A DNA stretch of 64,000 nucleotides from Pseudomonadota bacterium (GTDB lineage Bacteria; Desulfobacterota; Desulfarculia; Desulfarculales; Desulfarculaceae): the NCBI GenBank assembly GCA_018902755.1, contig JAHIQI010000046.1:62001-126000 (forward strand), in the 5' to 3' direction. A program made the position numbers and the translations under genes. Numbering within the stretch: position 1 is the stretch's first letter; each line of letters starts with the position of its first letter. Below the pieces are notes generated by a model, which saw only the letters and a list, made by a program, of their open reading frames with translations, ran no database searches and had not been told where the DNA came from. Positions 50,943-60,200 of the stretch are shown in pieces.

Positions 50943-52358
50943 ATGCGCATCTTGCTGGCCGACCCGCCCCGCAAAGAGCAGTATTACGACCTAAGCTACC
51001 CCAACATCGGCATCCTCTACCTGATCAGCTATCTGCGCGAGCATTACCAGGGCGAACTCCAGGTGCGCTACCTGGAGGGGCAGGCCTCCCTGAACGACCA
51101 CCTCACGGCCATCGCCCAGTTCAAGCCCGACATCTACGGCATGTCCTTCGCCCTGTGGACCGCCCGCCTGGCCCAGCGCACCATCGACGCGGTCAAGGAG
51201 CGCTATCCCGAGCTGATAACCATCTGCGGCGGGCCCCAGCCCACGGCGGACTACGCCGAGGTTTTGGCCAAGTCCAAGGTGGACTACTGCTGCCTGGGCG
51301 AGGGCGAACAGACCTTCCTGGAGTTCGTGCGGGCCGTTGAGCGTGGCGAGCGCGACATGAGCGGAGTGCCCGGCCTGGCCTGGCGCGGGCCGGACGGCGC
51401 ACCGGAGCTGAGCCCCAAGCGGGCCTTCATCAAGAGCCTGGACGACATCCCCCTGCCCGCCTGGGACCTGGTGGATTTCGCCAAGTATCCGGGCATGCAC
51501 ATCCACCAGGCCTCCCCCCAGACCCATCTGCTGGTGAGCCGGGGCTGCCCCTTTGACTGTAACTTTTGCGCCAACGCGGTGTGGAAGTACAACAAGCCCT
51601 GGGTGCGTCTCCGTAGCCCCCAGAACGTCGCCCTGGAGGTAGAGCTTCTCTACCAGCGGGGCATCCGCGAAATCTACATGACCTCCGACGAGTTCAACGT
51701 CAGCGCCAAGTGGGCCCTGGAGGTGTGCGCGGCCCTGGAGAAGCTGGGGCACCGCGACCTGTATTTCCAGTGCAACGTTCGCGCCGACATCGTGACCCCG
51801 GAGTTGGCCCAGGCCTTCAAGCGCATCAACCTGTGGATGGTGCACCTGGGCATCGAGAGCGGCAACCAGGCCACCCTGGACGGCATTGGCAAGCATGTGA
51901 CCCTGCCCCAGATCGAGGCCGCCTGCCGGGCCTTCAAGGCCGAAGGCCTGAGCATCTTCGGCTTCGTGATGCTCTTCCACGCCTGGGAAGAGGACGGCCG
52001 CCTGCGCTGGGAAGGGCCGACCGAGGTGGACAACACCTTCCGTTTTTGCCGCAAGCTGCTCTCGCGCAAGCTCATCGACTACATGTCCTGGCAGGTGGCC
52101 ACCCCCATGCCCGGCTCCCGTTTGTGGCAAATCGCCCAGCGCCACAGCCTGGTGCCCGACAAGACCATCGAGGACGTGTGGTCGCAGAACATGCTCCTGC
52201 CAGGGGTGTGCGAGGACCAGGTCAAGGCCAAGCTGCGCAAGGGCATGCTGCTTAAGAACTTCTATCTGCTGAAAAACGGCAAGATCAACCTGCGCCACGG
52301 CGACCGCATCTGGCGCAACCTCAAGGTGCTTCTGGGCGGACGCCTAAGCAAGGCCTAG
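50943..52358 (+). CDS. B12-binding-domain radical SAM protein
   Basis: The 471-residue protein starts with a cobalamin-binding-like Rossmann domain (about 1-135; ILLADPPR, CGGPQPTADY, CLGEGEQTF) without the DxHxxG base-off histidine motif. The radical SAM core follows with its 4Fe-4S cysteines in CPFDCNFC (Cys202, Cys206, Cys209). Family members methylate or rearrange diverse substrates, such as lipids and surface sugars; the substrate here is unknown. The last 15 bases overlap the convergent GT4 gene. Confidence 0.9.
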   Translation: MRILLADPPRKEQYYDLSYPNIGILYLISYLREHYQGELQVRYLEGQASLNDHLTAIAQFKPDIYGMSFALWTARLAQRTIDAVKERYPELITICGGPQPTADYAEVLAKSKVDYCCLGEGEQTFLEFVRAVERGERDMSGVPGLAWRGPDGAPELSPKRAFIKSLDDIPLPAWDLVDFAKYPGMHIHQASPQTHLLVSRGCPFDCNFCANAVWKYNKPWVRLRSPQNVALEVELLYQRGIREIYMTSDEFNVSAKWALEVCAALEKLGHRDLYFQCNVRADIVTPELAQAFKRINLWMVHLGIESGNQATLDGIGKHVTLPQIEAACRAFKAEGLSIFGFVMLFHAWEEDGRLRWEGPTEVDNTFRFCRKLLSRKLIDYMSWQVATPMPGSRLWQIAQRHSLVPDKTIEDVWSQNMLLPGVCEDQVKAKLRKGMLLKNFYLLKNGKINLRHGDRIWRNLKVLLGGRLSKA

Positions 52359-53450
52359 GCGGTACAGCTCAACATAGGCCTTGGCCATGGCCTCCAGGGA
52401 GAAGCGCTCAGCCACCCGCCTGGCCCCTGACCGGCCATAGGCTTGGCTGCGTTCAGGGTCGCCCAAGAGCGCGCCCATGGCCTGGGCCAAGGCGGCAGGC
52501 TCCGATGGCGGCACCAGCAGGCCGGTCTCCTCGGGTATGACCAATTCCGGGGTGCCCCCCACCGCCGTGGCCGCCACGGGCAGGCCCCCGGCCATGGCCT
52601 CCAGCAGGGCCATGGATATGCCCTCGGTGAGGGAGCTGAGGGCGAAAAGGTCGCAGGCGGCCAGCAGGCGGGGCACGTCGGAGCGCTCGCCCAGGAAGGC
52701 TACACGCCCGCCCAGGCCCAACTCGCCGGTCAATCGCTCCAACTCATCCCTGGCCGGGCCGTGGCCCACCAGGAACAAACGCGGCCCCGATAGCTCGGCC
52801 AGGGCCCGCAGCAGGGTGGCGTAGTCTTTCTCGTGCGAAAGCCGCCCCACGCTGATGATGGCCTGGTCGCCCGGCCCCAGGCCCAGCTCCCGGCGCGCTG
52901 CCTGGCGCTCCTCGCGGGCGGCGATCATCTCCTGCACGTCGATGCCGTTGTACACCAGATGCAGGCGCGAGGCGGGGATGTGATCCAGGTTCCGGGCGGC
53001 GGCCAGGGCGTCCTGGCTCACGCAGGCGGTGGCCGCGCAGCGGGCGGCCAGGATGCGGCGCAAACGGCGGTGGCGCTCGCTGCCGCCGTAGTTGGCCCCG
53101 TGCAAGGTCACCACCACCGGGCAACGGGTGAACAGCGAGGCCATAACCGCGTAGAGTTGGGACACGGTGTTGTGGGCGTGCAGCACGTCGGCCCTGGTGG
53201 TGCCCACCAGGCGGGCCAGGCTCCGGGCCAGCTTCAGGTCCAGGCCGGGGGCCTTGTGCATCTCCCAGTGCTTGATTCCAGGCCCCAGGTCCTGGGCCAT
53301 GCCGCCGGCCCCGCCCAGGGTGACCACCTCGGCGGCGCAGCCCTGGGCGGGCAGGCCTTTGAGCAGGTGCACCACCACCCGCTCCATGCCCCCCACCTCC
53401 AGGGACCAAACCACTTGCAGCACCTTGACGGCTGATTTCGCTGGGGGCAT
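52344..53450 (-). CDS. Family 4 glycosyltransferase of exosortase-system type
   Basis: The 368-residue GT-B enzyme opens VLQVVWSLEVGGMERVVVHLL, has ISVGRLSHEKDYATLLRAL and the E-x7-E signature in SSLTEGISMALLEAMAGG. It resembles the PEP-CTERM/EpsH-associated sugar transferases (TIGR03088 type). It diverges from the amidotransferase gene at 53594, another common member of such loci, suggesting that this is a second portion of the EPS system. AGGAAA lies about 7 bases before the ATG. Confidence 0.88.
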   Translation of the reverse strand: MPPAKSAVKVLQVVWSLEVGGMERVVVHLLKGLPAQGCAAEVVTLGGAGGMAQDLGPGIKHWEMHKAPGLDLKLARSLARLVGTTRADVLHAHNTVSQLYAVMASLFTRCPVVVTLHGANYGGSERHRRLRRILAARCAATACVSQDALAAARNLDHIPASRLHLVYNGIDVQEMIAAREERQAARRELGLGPGDQAIISVGRLSHEKDYATLLRALAELSGPRLFLVGHGPARDELERLTGELGLGGRVAFLGERSDVPRLLAACDLFALSSLTEGISMALLEAMAGGLPVAATAVGGTPELVIPEETGLLVPPSEPAALAQAMGALLGDPERSQAYGRSGARRVAERFSLEAMAKAYVELYRLGLA

Positions 53451-53593
53451 ATCGTTTCCTTGGGCCGGGGCCGTTGCTGGTTTGCCGTAGCCCTAAAGGT
53501 AAACCCCCGGCCGCCTCTCTGGCAAGCCGGGCTGGTGCGGCGAGGAGTTTTCCGGCAGAATGTAAAACGTCCCTAGCATGGAGCGGCGCGGAC

Positions 53594-55498
53594 ATGTGCG
53601 GCATCTTCGGATATTTCAGCCCCCCCGGCGGCCAGGCCGATGCCTCGGCCTGCGCGGCGGCCACCGCGCTCATGGCCCATCGCGGCCCGGACGCGGACGG
53701 CCGCTGGCAGAGCGCCGACGGGGCGGTGTTTCTGGGCCACCGCCGCCTGTCCATCATCGACCTGTCCAGCGCGGCCAACCAGCCCATGTTCTCCCCCGGC
53801 GGCAAGGTGTTGATCTACAACGGCGAGATCTACAACTACCGCGAGCTGCGGGCCGAGCTGGAGGCTCGGGGCCAACGCTTCACCACCAGCAGCGACACCG
53901 AGGTGCTGCTCCTGGCCCTGGAGCAGTGGGGCCCCGAGGCCGCCCTGCCCAAGCTCAGGGGCATGTTCTCCCTGGTGCTGTGGGACCCGGCGCAGGGCCG
54001 CGCCCTTTTGGCCCGGGACCCCTTCGGCATCAAGCCCCTGTATTTGTGGCAAGGGCCAAAGGGCGAGTTGGCCGCGGCCTCGGAGATAAAGGCCTTTTAC
54101 GCCCTGCCAGGCTTCACCCCGGAGCTGGACGCCCACTCCCTGCCCGAGTATCTGCGCTTCCGCTCCCTCAGCGGCAACCGCACGTTGCTGAAGGACGTGA
54201 GCAAGCTGCCTCCCGCCTCCTTCGCCTGGCACCGCCCCGGCGAGACGCTCCGCCCGGTCAAGTATTGGGACCTCACCCAGGACCTGGACCCCGAGCCGGC
54301 GCGCTCCGGCCTGGCCGCCAACACCACCCGCTTTGTGGAGCTGTTCCGCCAGACGGTGCGGGCCCACCTCATCGCCGACGTGCCGGTGGGCACCCAGTTC
54401 TCCGGCGGGGTGGACTCCAGCCTGGTGTCGGCCGTGGCCAGGCGCGACCTGGGCGCGGCGCTGGCGGGCTTTTTCTGCCGGGTGGACGACCCGGCCTGCG
54501 ACGAGTCGGCCTATGCCCAGGCCATCGCCCAAGCCCTGGGCATGCGGGTGCACCAGGACGAGCTCACCTCCGGGGTGCTGTTCTCGGAGTTGCTGGATCA
54601 ACTCACCTGGCACCAGGACGAGCCCCTGACCCACCCCAACTCCATGGGCATCTTTCTGCTCTCGCGCCTGGCCAAGGGCCAAGTGAAGGTGCTCTTGTCC
54701 GGGGAAACCGCCGACGAGATTTTCGCGGGCTACGACGCCCACCGCCGCCTCTTGGCCTTCGCCCGCCTGGCCGGGGTGCCTAGCGCCCTGCTGGGACCGG
54801 CCCAGGCCCTGTGCGGACTCAGCTCCCGTTTGCGCTCGGTGGCTCTGTTGCTGGAGGAATACCGGGGGCAGGATTTGGAGACCCTCACCCTGACCCGCCG
54901 CCAGCACCTGGACGGCCCGGCCCTGGAGGCCCTGTTGGGGGCGGGCGCGGACCGGGCCTCCCTGGCCTCGCGACGGGAGGCGCTCGCTCCCCATGCCGGG
55001 GCCGACCCCCTCACCCGCTTCCAGCTCTACGATCTGGCGGTGTACCTGCCGCCCATCATGGAGCGCCAGGACAAGATGTCCATGGCCGCCTCCATCGAAA
55101 CCAGGGTGCCTTTCGCCGATGTGCAGGTGGGGCGCTTCGCCCTGTCGCTGCCCCCGGAGCAGCGGGCCACGGTGAAGCGCGGCAAGGTGATTCTGAAGGA
55201 GGCCCTGGCCCGCTACGTGCCTCCCAGCACGGTGGAGCGGCGCAAGGCCGGATTCGGCATACCCCTGGCCGCCTGGCTGGAGAGCCCCGGCGGCAGGGAG
55301 CGTCGCAAGGCCCTGGCCGGAAGCCATTCATCCCTGGCCCCCTACCTGGACCAAGCCTCCATGCGCCCCCTGTTGGAGGGCCCGCGAAACGCGGCCCAGG
55401 CCGACGCCCTGTGGAGCCTCATCGCCCTCAACACCTGGGGCCGCCTGTTCCTCTCGCGGGACGCCGTGCTTGCCGCGCCCCGGGCGGTACCGCTGTAA
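53594..55498 (+). CDS. asnB: Asparagine synthetase-like amidotransferase, exosortase-associated
   Basis: Class II glutaminase enzymes need the N-terminal Cys, so the start is the ATG of MCGIFGYFSPP at 53594 (634 residues). The glutaminase domain has RGPDADG and YNGEIYNYRELR; the synthetase domain has the PP-loop TQFSGGVDSSLVSA (about residues 267-280) and RQDKMSMAASIETRVPF. It may amidate a free or EPS-bound carboxylate rather than make asparagine; the TIGR03108-type enzyme is standard in exosortase loci. The 143-base gap upstream holds no clear promoter. Confidence 0.9.
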   Translation: MCGIFGYFSPPGGQADASACAAATALMAHRGPDADGRWQSADGAVFLGHRRLSIIDLSSAANQPMFSPGGKVLIYNGEIYNYRELRAELEARGQRFTTSSDTEVLLLALEQWGPEAALPKLRGMFSLVLWDPAQGRALLARDPFGIKPLYLWQGPKGELAAASEIKAFYALPGFTPELDAHSLPEYLRFRSLSGNRTLLKDVSKLPPASFAWHRPGETLRPVKYWDLTQDLDPEPARSGLAANTTRFVELFRQTVRAHLIADVPVGTQFSGGVDSSLVSAVARRDLGAALAGFFCRVDDPACDESAYAQAIAQALGMRVHQDELTSGVLFSELLDQLTWHQDEPLTHPNSMGIFLLSRLAKGQVKVLLSGETADEIFAGYDAHRRLLAFARLAGVPSALLGPAQALCGLSSRLRSVALLLEEYRGQDLETLTLTRRQHLDGPALEALLGAGADRASLASRREALAPHAGADPLTRFQLYDLAVYLPPIMERQDKMSMAASIETRVPFADVQVGRFALSLPPEQRATVKRGKVILKEALARYVPPSTVERRKAGFGIPLAAWLESPGGRERRKALAGSHSSLAPYLDQASMRPLLEGPRNAAQADALWSLIALNTWGRLFLSRDAVLAAPRAVPL

Positions 55499-55501
55499 AA
55501 G

Positions 55502-56293
55502 TTAGGTAAGGCCCCGGTGCAGGCCACCGTCGATGAGGTAGCTGACCCCGGTGATGTAGGTGGCGCGCTCGCTGGCCAAAAACACCACCAAGTCGGCGAA
55601 CTCCTCGGGCTTGCCCAGGCGTTTCATGGGGATGGCCGCCACCGCGTTGGCCAGGGCCTCGTCGCGGCTGATGCCCCCGGTCTCGGCCCGGTGCTTCAGG
55701 AGCTGATCCACCCGCTCGGTGAGCATCCAGCCGGGCAGCACGTTGTTTACCGTCACGCCTGAAGTACCCACCTCGTCGGCCAGAGTCTTGGCCCAGCCCG
55801 TCACCGCCGCGCGGATGCTGTTGCTCAGAATCAGCCCGGCCAGGGGCTGCTTCACCGACACGCTGCTCATGTTGACCACGCGGCCCCAGCCCTTTTCCAC
55901 CATGGCGGGCAGGAGCACCCGGGTCATGGCCTGGGCCGAAAGCAATGTAAGCTCCACCGCCTTGCGCCAGGCCTCCTCGTCCAGGTCCAGGAACTCGCCG
56001 GTGGACGGGCCGCCCGCGTTGTTCACCAGGATGTCCACCCCGCCCAGCTCCTTTGCGGCCGCCTGAGCGAATTCCGCCGCCGCGCCGCGCTCGGCCAAGT
56101 CCACCGGTTGGGCAAAGACCTTCACCCCGTAGTCATCGGCGATCTGCTGCGCCGCCTGGGAGAGTTTTTCCTCGCCCCTGGCGCACAGGGCCAAGTCGCA
56201 GCCCTCGGCGGCCAGGCCACGGGCCACGGCGTATCCCAGGCCCCGGCTGGCTCCGCCCACCAGGGCCACTCGCCCCTTAATCCCCATCTGCAT
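55502..56293 (-). CDS. Atypical short-chain dehydrogenase/reductase
   Basis: The 263-residue SDR has the cofactor loop GGASRGLGYAVA and NNAGGPSTGE, plus the catalytic-type serine in NMSSVSV. The YxxxK pair is missing: the position reads LSNSIR, giving Ser157 and Arg161 in place of Tyr and Lys. A subgroup of FabG-like SDRs shares this LSN pattern, so it may still bind NAD(P) and work differently, or be non-catalytic. AAGGAGGG precedes the ATG. It overlaps the end of the ABC exporter gene by 17 bases, forming an operon with the exporter. Confidence 0.85.
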   Translation of the reverse strand: MQMGIKGRVALVGGASRGLGYAVARGLAAEGCDLALCARGEEKLSQAAQQIADDYGVKVFAQPVDLAERGAAAEFAQAAAKELGGVDILVNNAGGPSTGEFLDLDEEAWRKAVELTLLSAQAMTRVLLPAMVEKGWGRVVNMSSVSVKQPLAGLILSNSIRAAVTGWAKTLADEVGTSGVTVNNVLPGWMLTERVDQLLKHRAETGGISRDEALANAVAAIPMKRLGKPEEFADLVVFLASERATYITGVSYLIDGGLHRGLT

Positions 56294-58418
56294 GGTGACC
56301 CTCCTTTTTCTTGAGCCTTTGCAGGCGCACCAGGCGGGCGTATAGCCCGTCCAGGTCCATCAGCTCCAGGTGCCGCCCCTGCTCCACCACCCGGCCCTGG
56401 TGCATCACCAGTATATTGTCAGCTCGTTGTATGGTGGACAAGCGGTGGGCCACCACCAGGCTGGTGCGCCCGGCCATGACCCGCGGCAGGGCCTTTTGAA
56501 TCAAACGCTCGCTCACCGGATCCACGCTGCTGGTGGCTTCGTCCAACACCAGCACCCGTGGCTCCCCGGCCACGGCCCGGGCCAGGGCCAAAAGCTGGCG
56601 CTGCCCCGCGCTGAGGCGGCGCGCCCCCTCGCCCAGCTGGGTCTCCAGGCCGTGTTCCAGATGGCCCACGAACTCAGCCGCGCCGCTGACCTCCAGGGCA
56701 CGCTGCAAGTGCTCCTGGTCCACCTCGGGGCGGTGCAGGGTGATGTTGTCCTTCACCGTGCCCGAGAGCAAAAACACCTCCTGGGACACCAGGGCCACCC
56801 GCTTGGCCAGGTCCCTACGGTCCATGTCCTTCAGGTCCACCCCGTCGATGAACACCCCGCCCTGGTCCGGGTCATACAGGCGTAGGAGCAGGTTGACCAG
56901 GCTGGTCTTGCCCGCCCCGGTGGGGCCCACCACGGCCCAACTCTGGCCGGGCGGGATCACCAAGTCGAGATCATGCACTACCGGGCGCTCCTGCTCGTAG
57001 CCGAAAGTGACCCCGCGAAACTCCACCTGTCCCGGGCCCGGCTTGGCCGGGGCGGGGTTGCGCGGCGCGGGCAGGGCCTCCTGGTTGTCCAGCAGATGGA
57101 ATATGCGCTCGCCCGAGGCCATGGCCGCCTGCATGATGTTGTACTTCTCAGCCAAGTCGCGCACCGGGCGGAAGAACATCTGCATGTAGGCGATGAAGGC
57201 CACCAGGGTGCCTAGGCTGAGCTGGTCCTGAATCACCCGCCCGCCGCCGTAGTAGATGATCAGCGCCATGGCCAGGGAGCTCAAAAGCTCGGTGATGGGC
57301 AGGAACACGGTGAAGACCTTGACCTGGCGCATGCCCGCCGCGAAGTAGCCGTCGTTGAGCTCGCGGAACTGCTTCTGCCCGGCATTCTCGGCCCGGAACA
57401 GCTTGATCACCGCCAGTCCGTCCAGGGTCTCGCTGAGCCAGGAGTTTATGCGGCCCAGATGGCCCTGCAGGCGGCGGAAGGCGTCGCGAGCCAGGCGGGA
57501 GAAGACCCAGGCCAGGGCCCCCACCACCGGGGTGAGGGCCAGGCAAACCAGGGCCAGGTAGAAGTCCAGCCACAACAGCACCACCACGATGCCCGCGATG
57601 ACGAAGAAGTCCTGGAACAGCGACACCAGGGCGCTGGTGAACATCTCGTTGAGGTTCTGGATGTCGTTGGTCAGGCGGGTGACCAACTTGCCCACCGGGT
57701 TGCGGTTGTAGAAAAACTCGTCGCGGCCCAGCAGGTGGCGGTAGAGCTGCTGGCGCATGGCCAGCATCATCTCCTGGCCGGTGCGCTCCAGAAGCATGGT
57801 CTGAAAATAGCCCAGGGTGAAGACCCCGCAGGCGGCCAGCAAAAACAACAAGGCCAGGTGGGCCAGGCCCCAGGCGTCCGGGGCGCGCAGGGCGCGCAGC
57901 TCATTGGCGGGCAGCCGGGCCAGGTCCGGGGTGGCGATTACCCAGCGCTCCCCGGCCTTGATGAACACCTTGGGGCGCAGCCGGGCCAGGCGCTCGGCCT
58001 CGGCGGTGGGCGGGGCCAGGTAGAAGGGATTTTCGCTCACCGCCCCGGCGGCGCGCAGCTTGGCGGTCAGGCGGGGGTCCAGGCCCCGCCACACCTTCTC
58101 GGGCACGAACACCGCCCCTCCCCGGCCGGGCAGGAAGGAGCCCCCCGCCTCTTGGCGCAGCTCCTGGGCCAGATCGGGCGGGGCGTCCTGGGGACGCACC
58201 TCCAGGGCTTGGCGCACCATGTAGTTGTCGATGGCCAGGCGGGTGATGTAGGGCAGGGTCAGGTCCAGACCCGTGGCCATGAGGGTTAGCAGCGAGGCGA
58301 AGAGTATCACCGCCAGATGGGGGCGCCCGTAGGAAGCCAAGCGCTTGAGCAGACGGAAGTCGTATGGCTTGCCCAGCTGGTCGCCCTCCATGTAGCCGAA
58401 GTCGCCGGGGGGAGCCAT
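56277..58418 (-). CDS. ABC exporter half-transporter, catalytic-site subunit with periplasmic insert
   Basis: The 713-residue protein is a fused membrane domain and NBD. The ATG at 58418 follows GGAGGAGGG and lies 2 bases after the partner's stop. About 110 extra residues (70-182) interrupt the loop between the first two helices and would face the periplasm. The NBD has Walker A GPTGAGKTS, signature LSAGQ (not LSGGQ), Walker B VLVLDEA with the catalytic Glu, and H-loop AHRLST. It probably pairs with the 582-residue protein as a lipid or drug exporter. Confidence 0.9.
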   Translation of the reverse strand: MAPPGDFGYMEGDQLGKPYDFRLLKRLASYGRPHLAVILFASLLTLMATGLDLTLPYITRLAIDNYMVRQALEVRPQDAPPDLAQELRQEAGGSFLPGRGGAVFVPEKVWRGLDPRLTAKLRAAGAVSENPFYLAPPTAEAERLARLRPKVFIKAGERWVIATPDLARLPANELRALRAPDAWGLAHLALLFLLAACGVFTLGYFQTMLLERTGQEMMLAMRQQLYRHLLGRDEFFYNRNPVGKLVTRLTNDIQNLNEMFTSALVSLFQDFFVIAGIVVVLLWLDFYLALVCLALTPVVGALAWVFSRLARDAFRRLQGHLGRINSWLSETLDGLAVIKLFRAENAGQKQFRELNDGYFAAGMRQVKVFTVFLPITELLSSLAMALIIYYGGGRVIQDQLSLGTLVAFIAYMQMFFRPVRDLAEKYNIMQAAMASGERIFHLLDNQEALPAPRNPAPAKPGPGQVEFRGVTFGYEQERPVVHDLDLVIPPGQSWAVVGPTGAGKTSLVNLLLRLYDPDQGGVFIDGVDLKDMDRRDLAKRVALVSQEVFLLSGTVKDNITLHRPEVDQEHLQRALEVSGAAEFVGHLEHGLETQLGEGARRLSAGQRQLLALARAVAGEPRVLVLDEATSSVDPVSERLIQKALPRVMAGRTSLVVAHRLSTIQRADNILVMHQGRVVEQGRHLELMDLDGLYARLVRLQRLKKKEGHHADGD

Positions 58419-58420
58419 GG

Positions 58421-60169
58421 CTAGCCCTCCTCCAGCTCGGCCAGGATGGCCTGCTCGGCGAACAGGTCGTGGTAGAGCCCCTGGCGGGCCATGAGCGAGC
58501 GGTGGTCGCCCTGCTCCACCAAGCGGCCCTGGTCCAGCACGTAGATGTGGCTGGCGAAGGCCACGCTGCCCAAACGGTGGCTCACCACCAGGGTGGTGCG
58601 CCCGGCGCGCAAACGGGCCAGGTTGGCCAGGATGCGGGTCTCGGTGCCGGTGTCCACGGCGGACAGGGGGTCGTCCAGCACCAACACCGCCGGGTTCAGG
58701 ATCAGGGCCCTGGCCAAACACAGACGCTGACGCTGGCCGCCGCTGAGGTTGTGGGCCCGCTCGCCCAGCTCGGTCTGCAAGCCCTGGGGCAGGGACCGCA
58801 TATCCTCGGCCAGCTCCGCCGCCTCCAGGGCGGCCCACATGCGCGCCTCGTCGGCGTGAGGGTCGCCCAGGGTCAAGTTGTGGGCAACTGTGGCGGAGAA
58901 CAGAAACGCCTCCTGGGGCACCTGCACCACATGGGCCCTGAGGTCGCGCTGGGCCAGCTCCAGGACGTCTATGCCCTCCACGTACAGCGCACCCCTGGGC
59001 GGCTCGTACAAGCGCCCCAGCAGGCGCAGGAGGGTGGATTTGCCGCTGCCTATGGGCCCCACCACGGCGGTGAGCTGACCGGCCGGGGCGGTCAGGCTCA
59101 CTCCGCTGATGGTGTCGGCCGCCGCGCCGGGGTAGCGGTAGGCGAGGTCCCTCACCTCCACGCCCAGTTCGGGCTTCTCCGGCAGGCGGGCCGGGTGGGC
59201 CGGGTCCTGCACCGCGGGCTCGGCCGAAAGAATCTCGTTCACCCGCCCCAGGGAGGCGCGGGCCCGCTGCAACAGGCTCACCACCCAGCCCAGGGCCATC
59301 ATGGGCCAGGTGAGCATGCCCAGGTAGGCGGTGAAGGCCACGAAGTCGCCGGGGGTGATCTGGCCGAACACGGCCAGGAGGCCGCCCGCGCCCACCACCA
59401 CGGCCAGGCTAAGGTTGGTGAAAAACACCATCAGGGGGAAAAACAGGGCCATCACCCGGGCCAGGCTCAGGTTTTGCCTGAGGTAGCTCCGGGCGCTCAC
59501 CTCCAGGCGGCGCTCCTCCGGCTCGGCCAGGGCGTAGGTCTTTATCAGGCGCACCCCGCTGATCACCTCGCGCACCTGCTCGGTCATGGCCGAGAAGGCT
59601 TCCTGCACCTTGCTGAAGCGGCTGTGGAAGCGCCGGCTCTGCTGGCGGGTGAGGATGACGATGGCCGGCATGGGCAATATGGCCAGCAGGGCCAGCAGGG
59701 GGCTGATGTAGAGCATGAAGCCGATGGCGGCCAGGCCCATGAAGGCCCCGTCCACCGCGGCCACCAGGCCGATGCCCGTGGCCATGCGGATGTTGTTCAG
59801 GTCGTTGGTGGCCCGGGCCATTAGCTCGCCCGGCGGGTTGTCGTCCAAATAGCCCACGTGCATGCTTTGCAGATGGTCGAACAGCTCGCTGCGCAGCACC
59901 CGCTCGGTCTCCCGGGAAAAGCCCATGAGCAGGGGACGCCAGATGACGCGCATGCACACCATGGCCAGGGCCAGGCCCAGGATGCCCAGGCCGATGTACA
60001 TCAGCCCCTGGGCGTCGGCCCGGCCCAGGGTCAGGTCGTCCACCGCGAACTTGATCAAGCGGGGTATGTAGAGCTGGAAGACGTCCACCAGCACCAGGGC
60101 GGTGAACCCGACGCCCAGGCCCAGGGCCTTGCGCCGGGCCAGACCGCGCAACAAGGCCCACGCGCTCAT
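58421..60169 (-). CDS. ABC exporter half-transporter, degenerate-site subunit
   Basis: The 582-residue protein has six membrane helices and an NBD with Walker A GPIGSGKST, signature LSGGQ and Walker B VLVLDDP, in which Asp replaces the catalytic Glu. Together with the partner's LSAGQ this gives one impaired and one consensus ATP site, as in heterodimeric exporters such as TM287/288 and BmrCD. It is the first exporter gene, with GAGGTGAGG before the ATG, and lies 31 bases after the TlpA-like gene. Confidence 0.9.
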   Translation of the reverse strand: MSAWALLRGLARRKALGLGVGFTALVLVDVFQLYIPRLIKFAVDDLTLGRADAQGLMYIGLGILGLALAMVCMRVIWRPLLMGFSRETERVLRSELFDHLQSMHVGYLDDNPPGELMARATNDLNNIRMATGIGLVAAVDGAFMGLAAIGFMLYISPLLALLAILPMPAIVILTRQQSRRFHSRFSKVQEAFSAMTEQVREVISGVRLIKTYALAEPEERRLEVSARSYLRQNLSLARVMALFFPLMVFFTNLSLAVVVGAGGLLAVFGQITPGDFVAFTAYLGMLTWPMMALGWVVSLLQRARASLGRVNEILSAEPAVQDPAHPARLPEKPELGVEVRDLAYRYPGAAADTISGVSLTAPAGQLTAVVGPIGSGKSTLLRLLGRLYEPPRGALYVEGIDVLELAQRDLRAHVVQVPQEAFLFSATVAHNLTLGDPHADEARMWAALEAAELAEDMRSLPQGLQTELGERAHNLSGGQRQRLCLARALILNPAVLVLDDPLSAVDTGTETRILANLARLRAGRTTLVVSHRLGSVAFASHIYVLDQGRLVEQGDHRSLMARQGLYHDLFAEQAILAELEEG

Positions 60170-60200
60170 GGCCTCACCTCATCTCACGCAGGGGCAAGGC

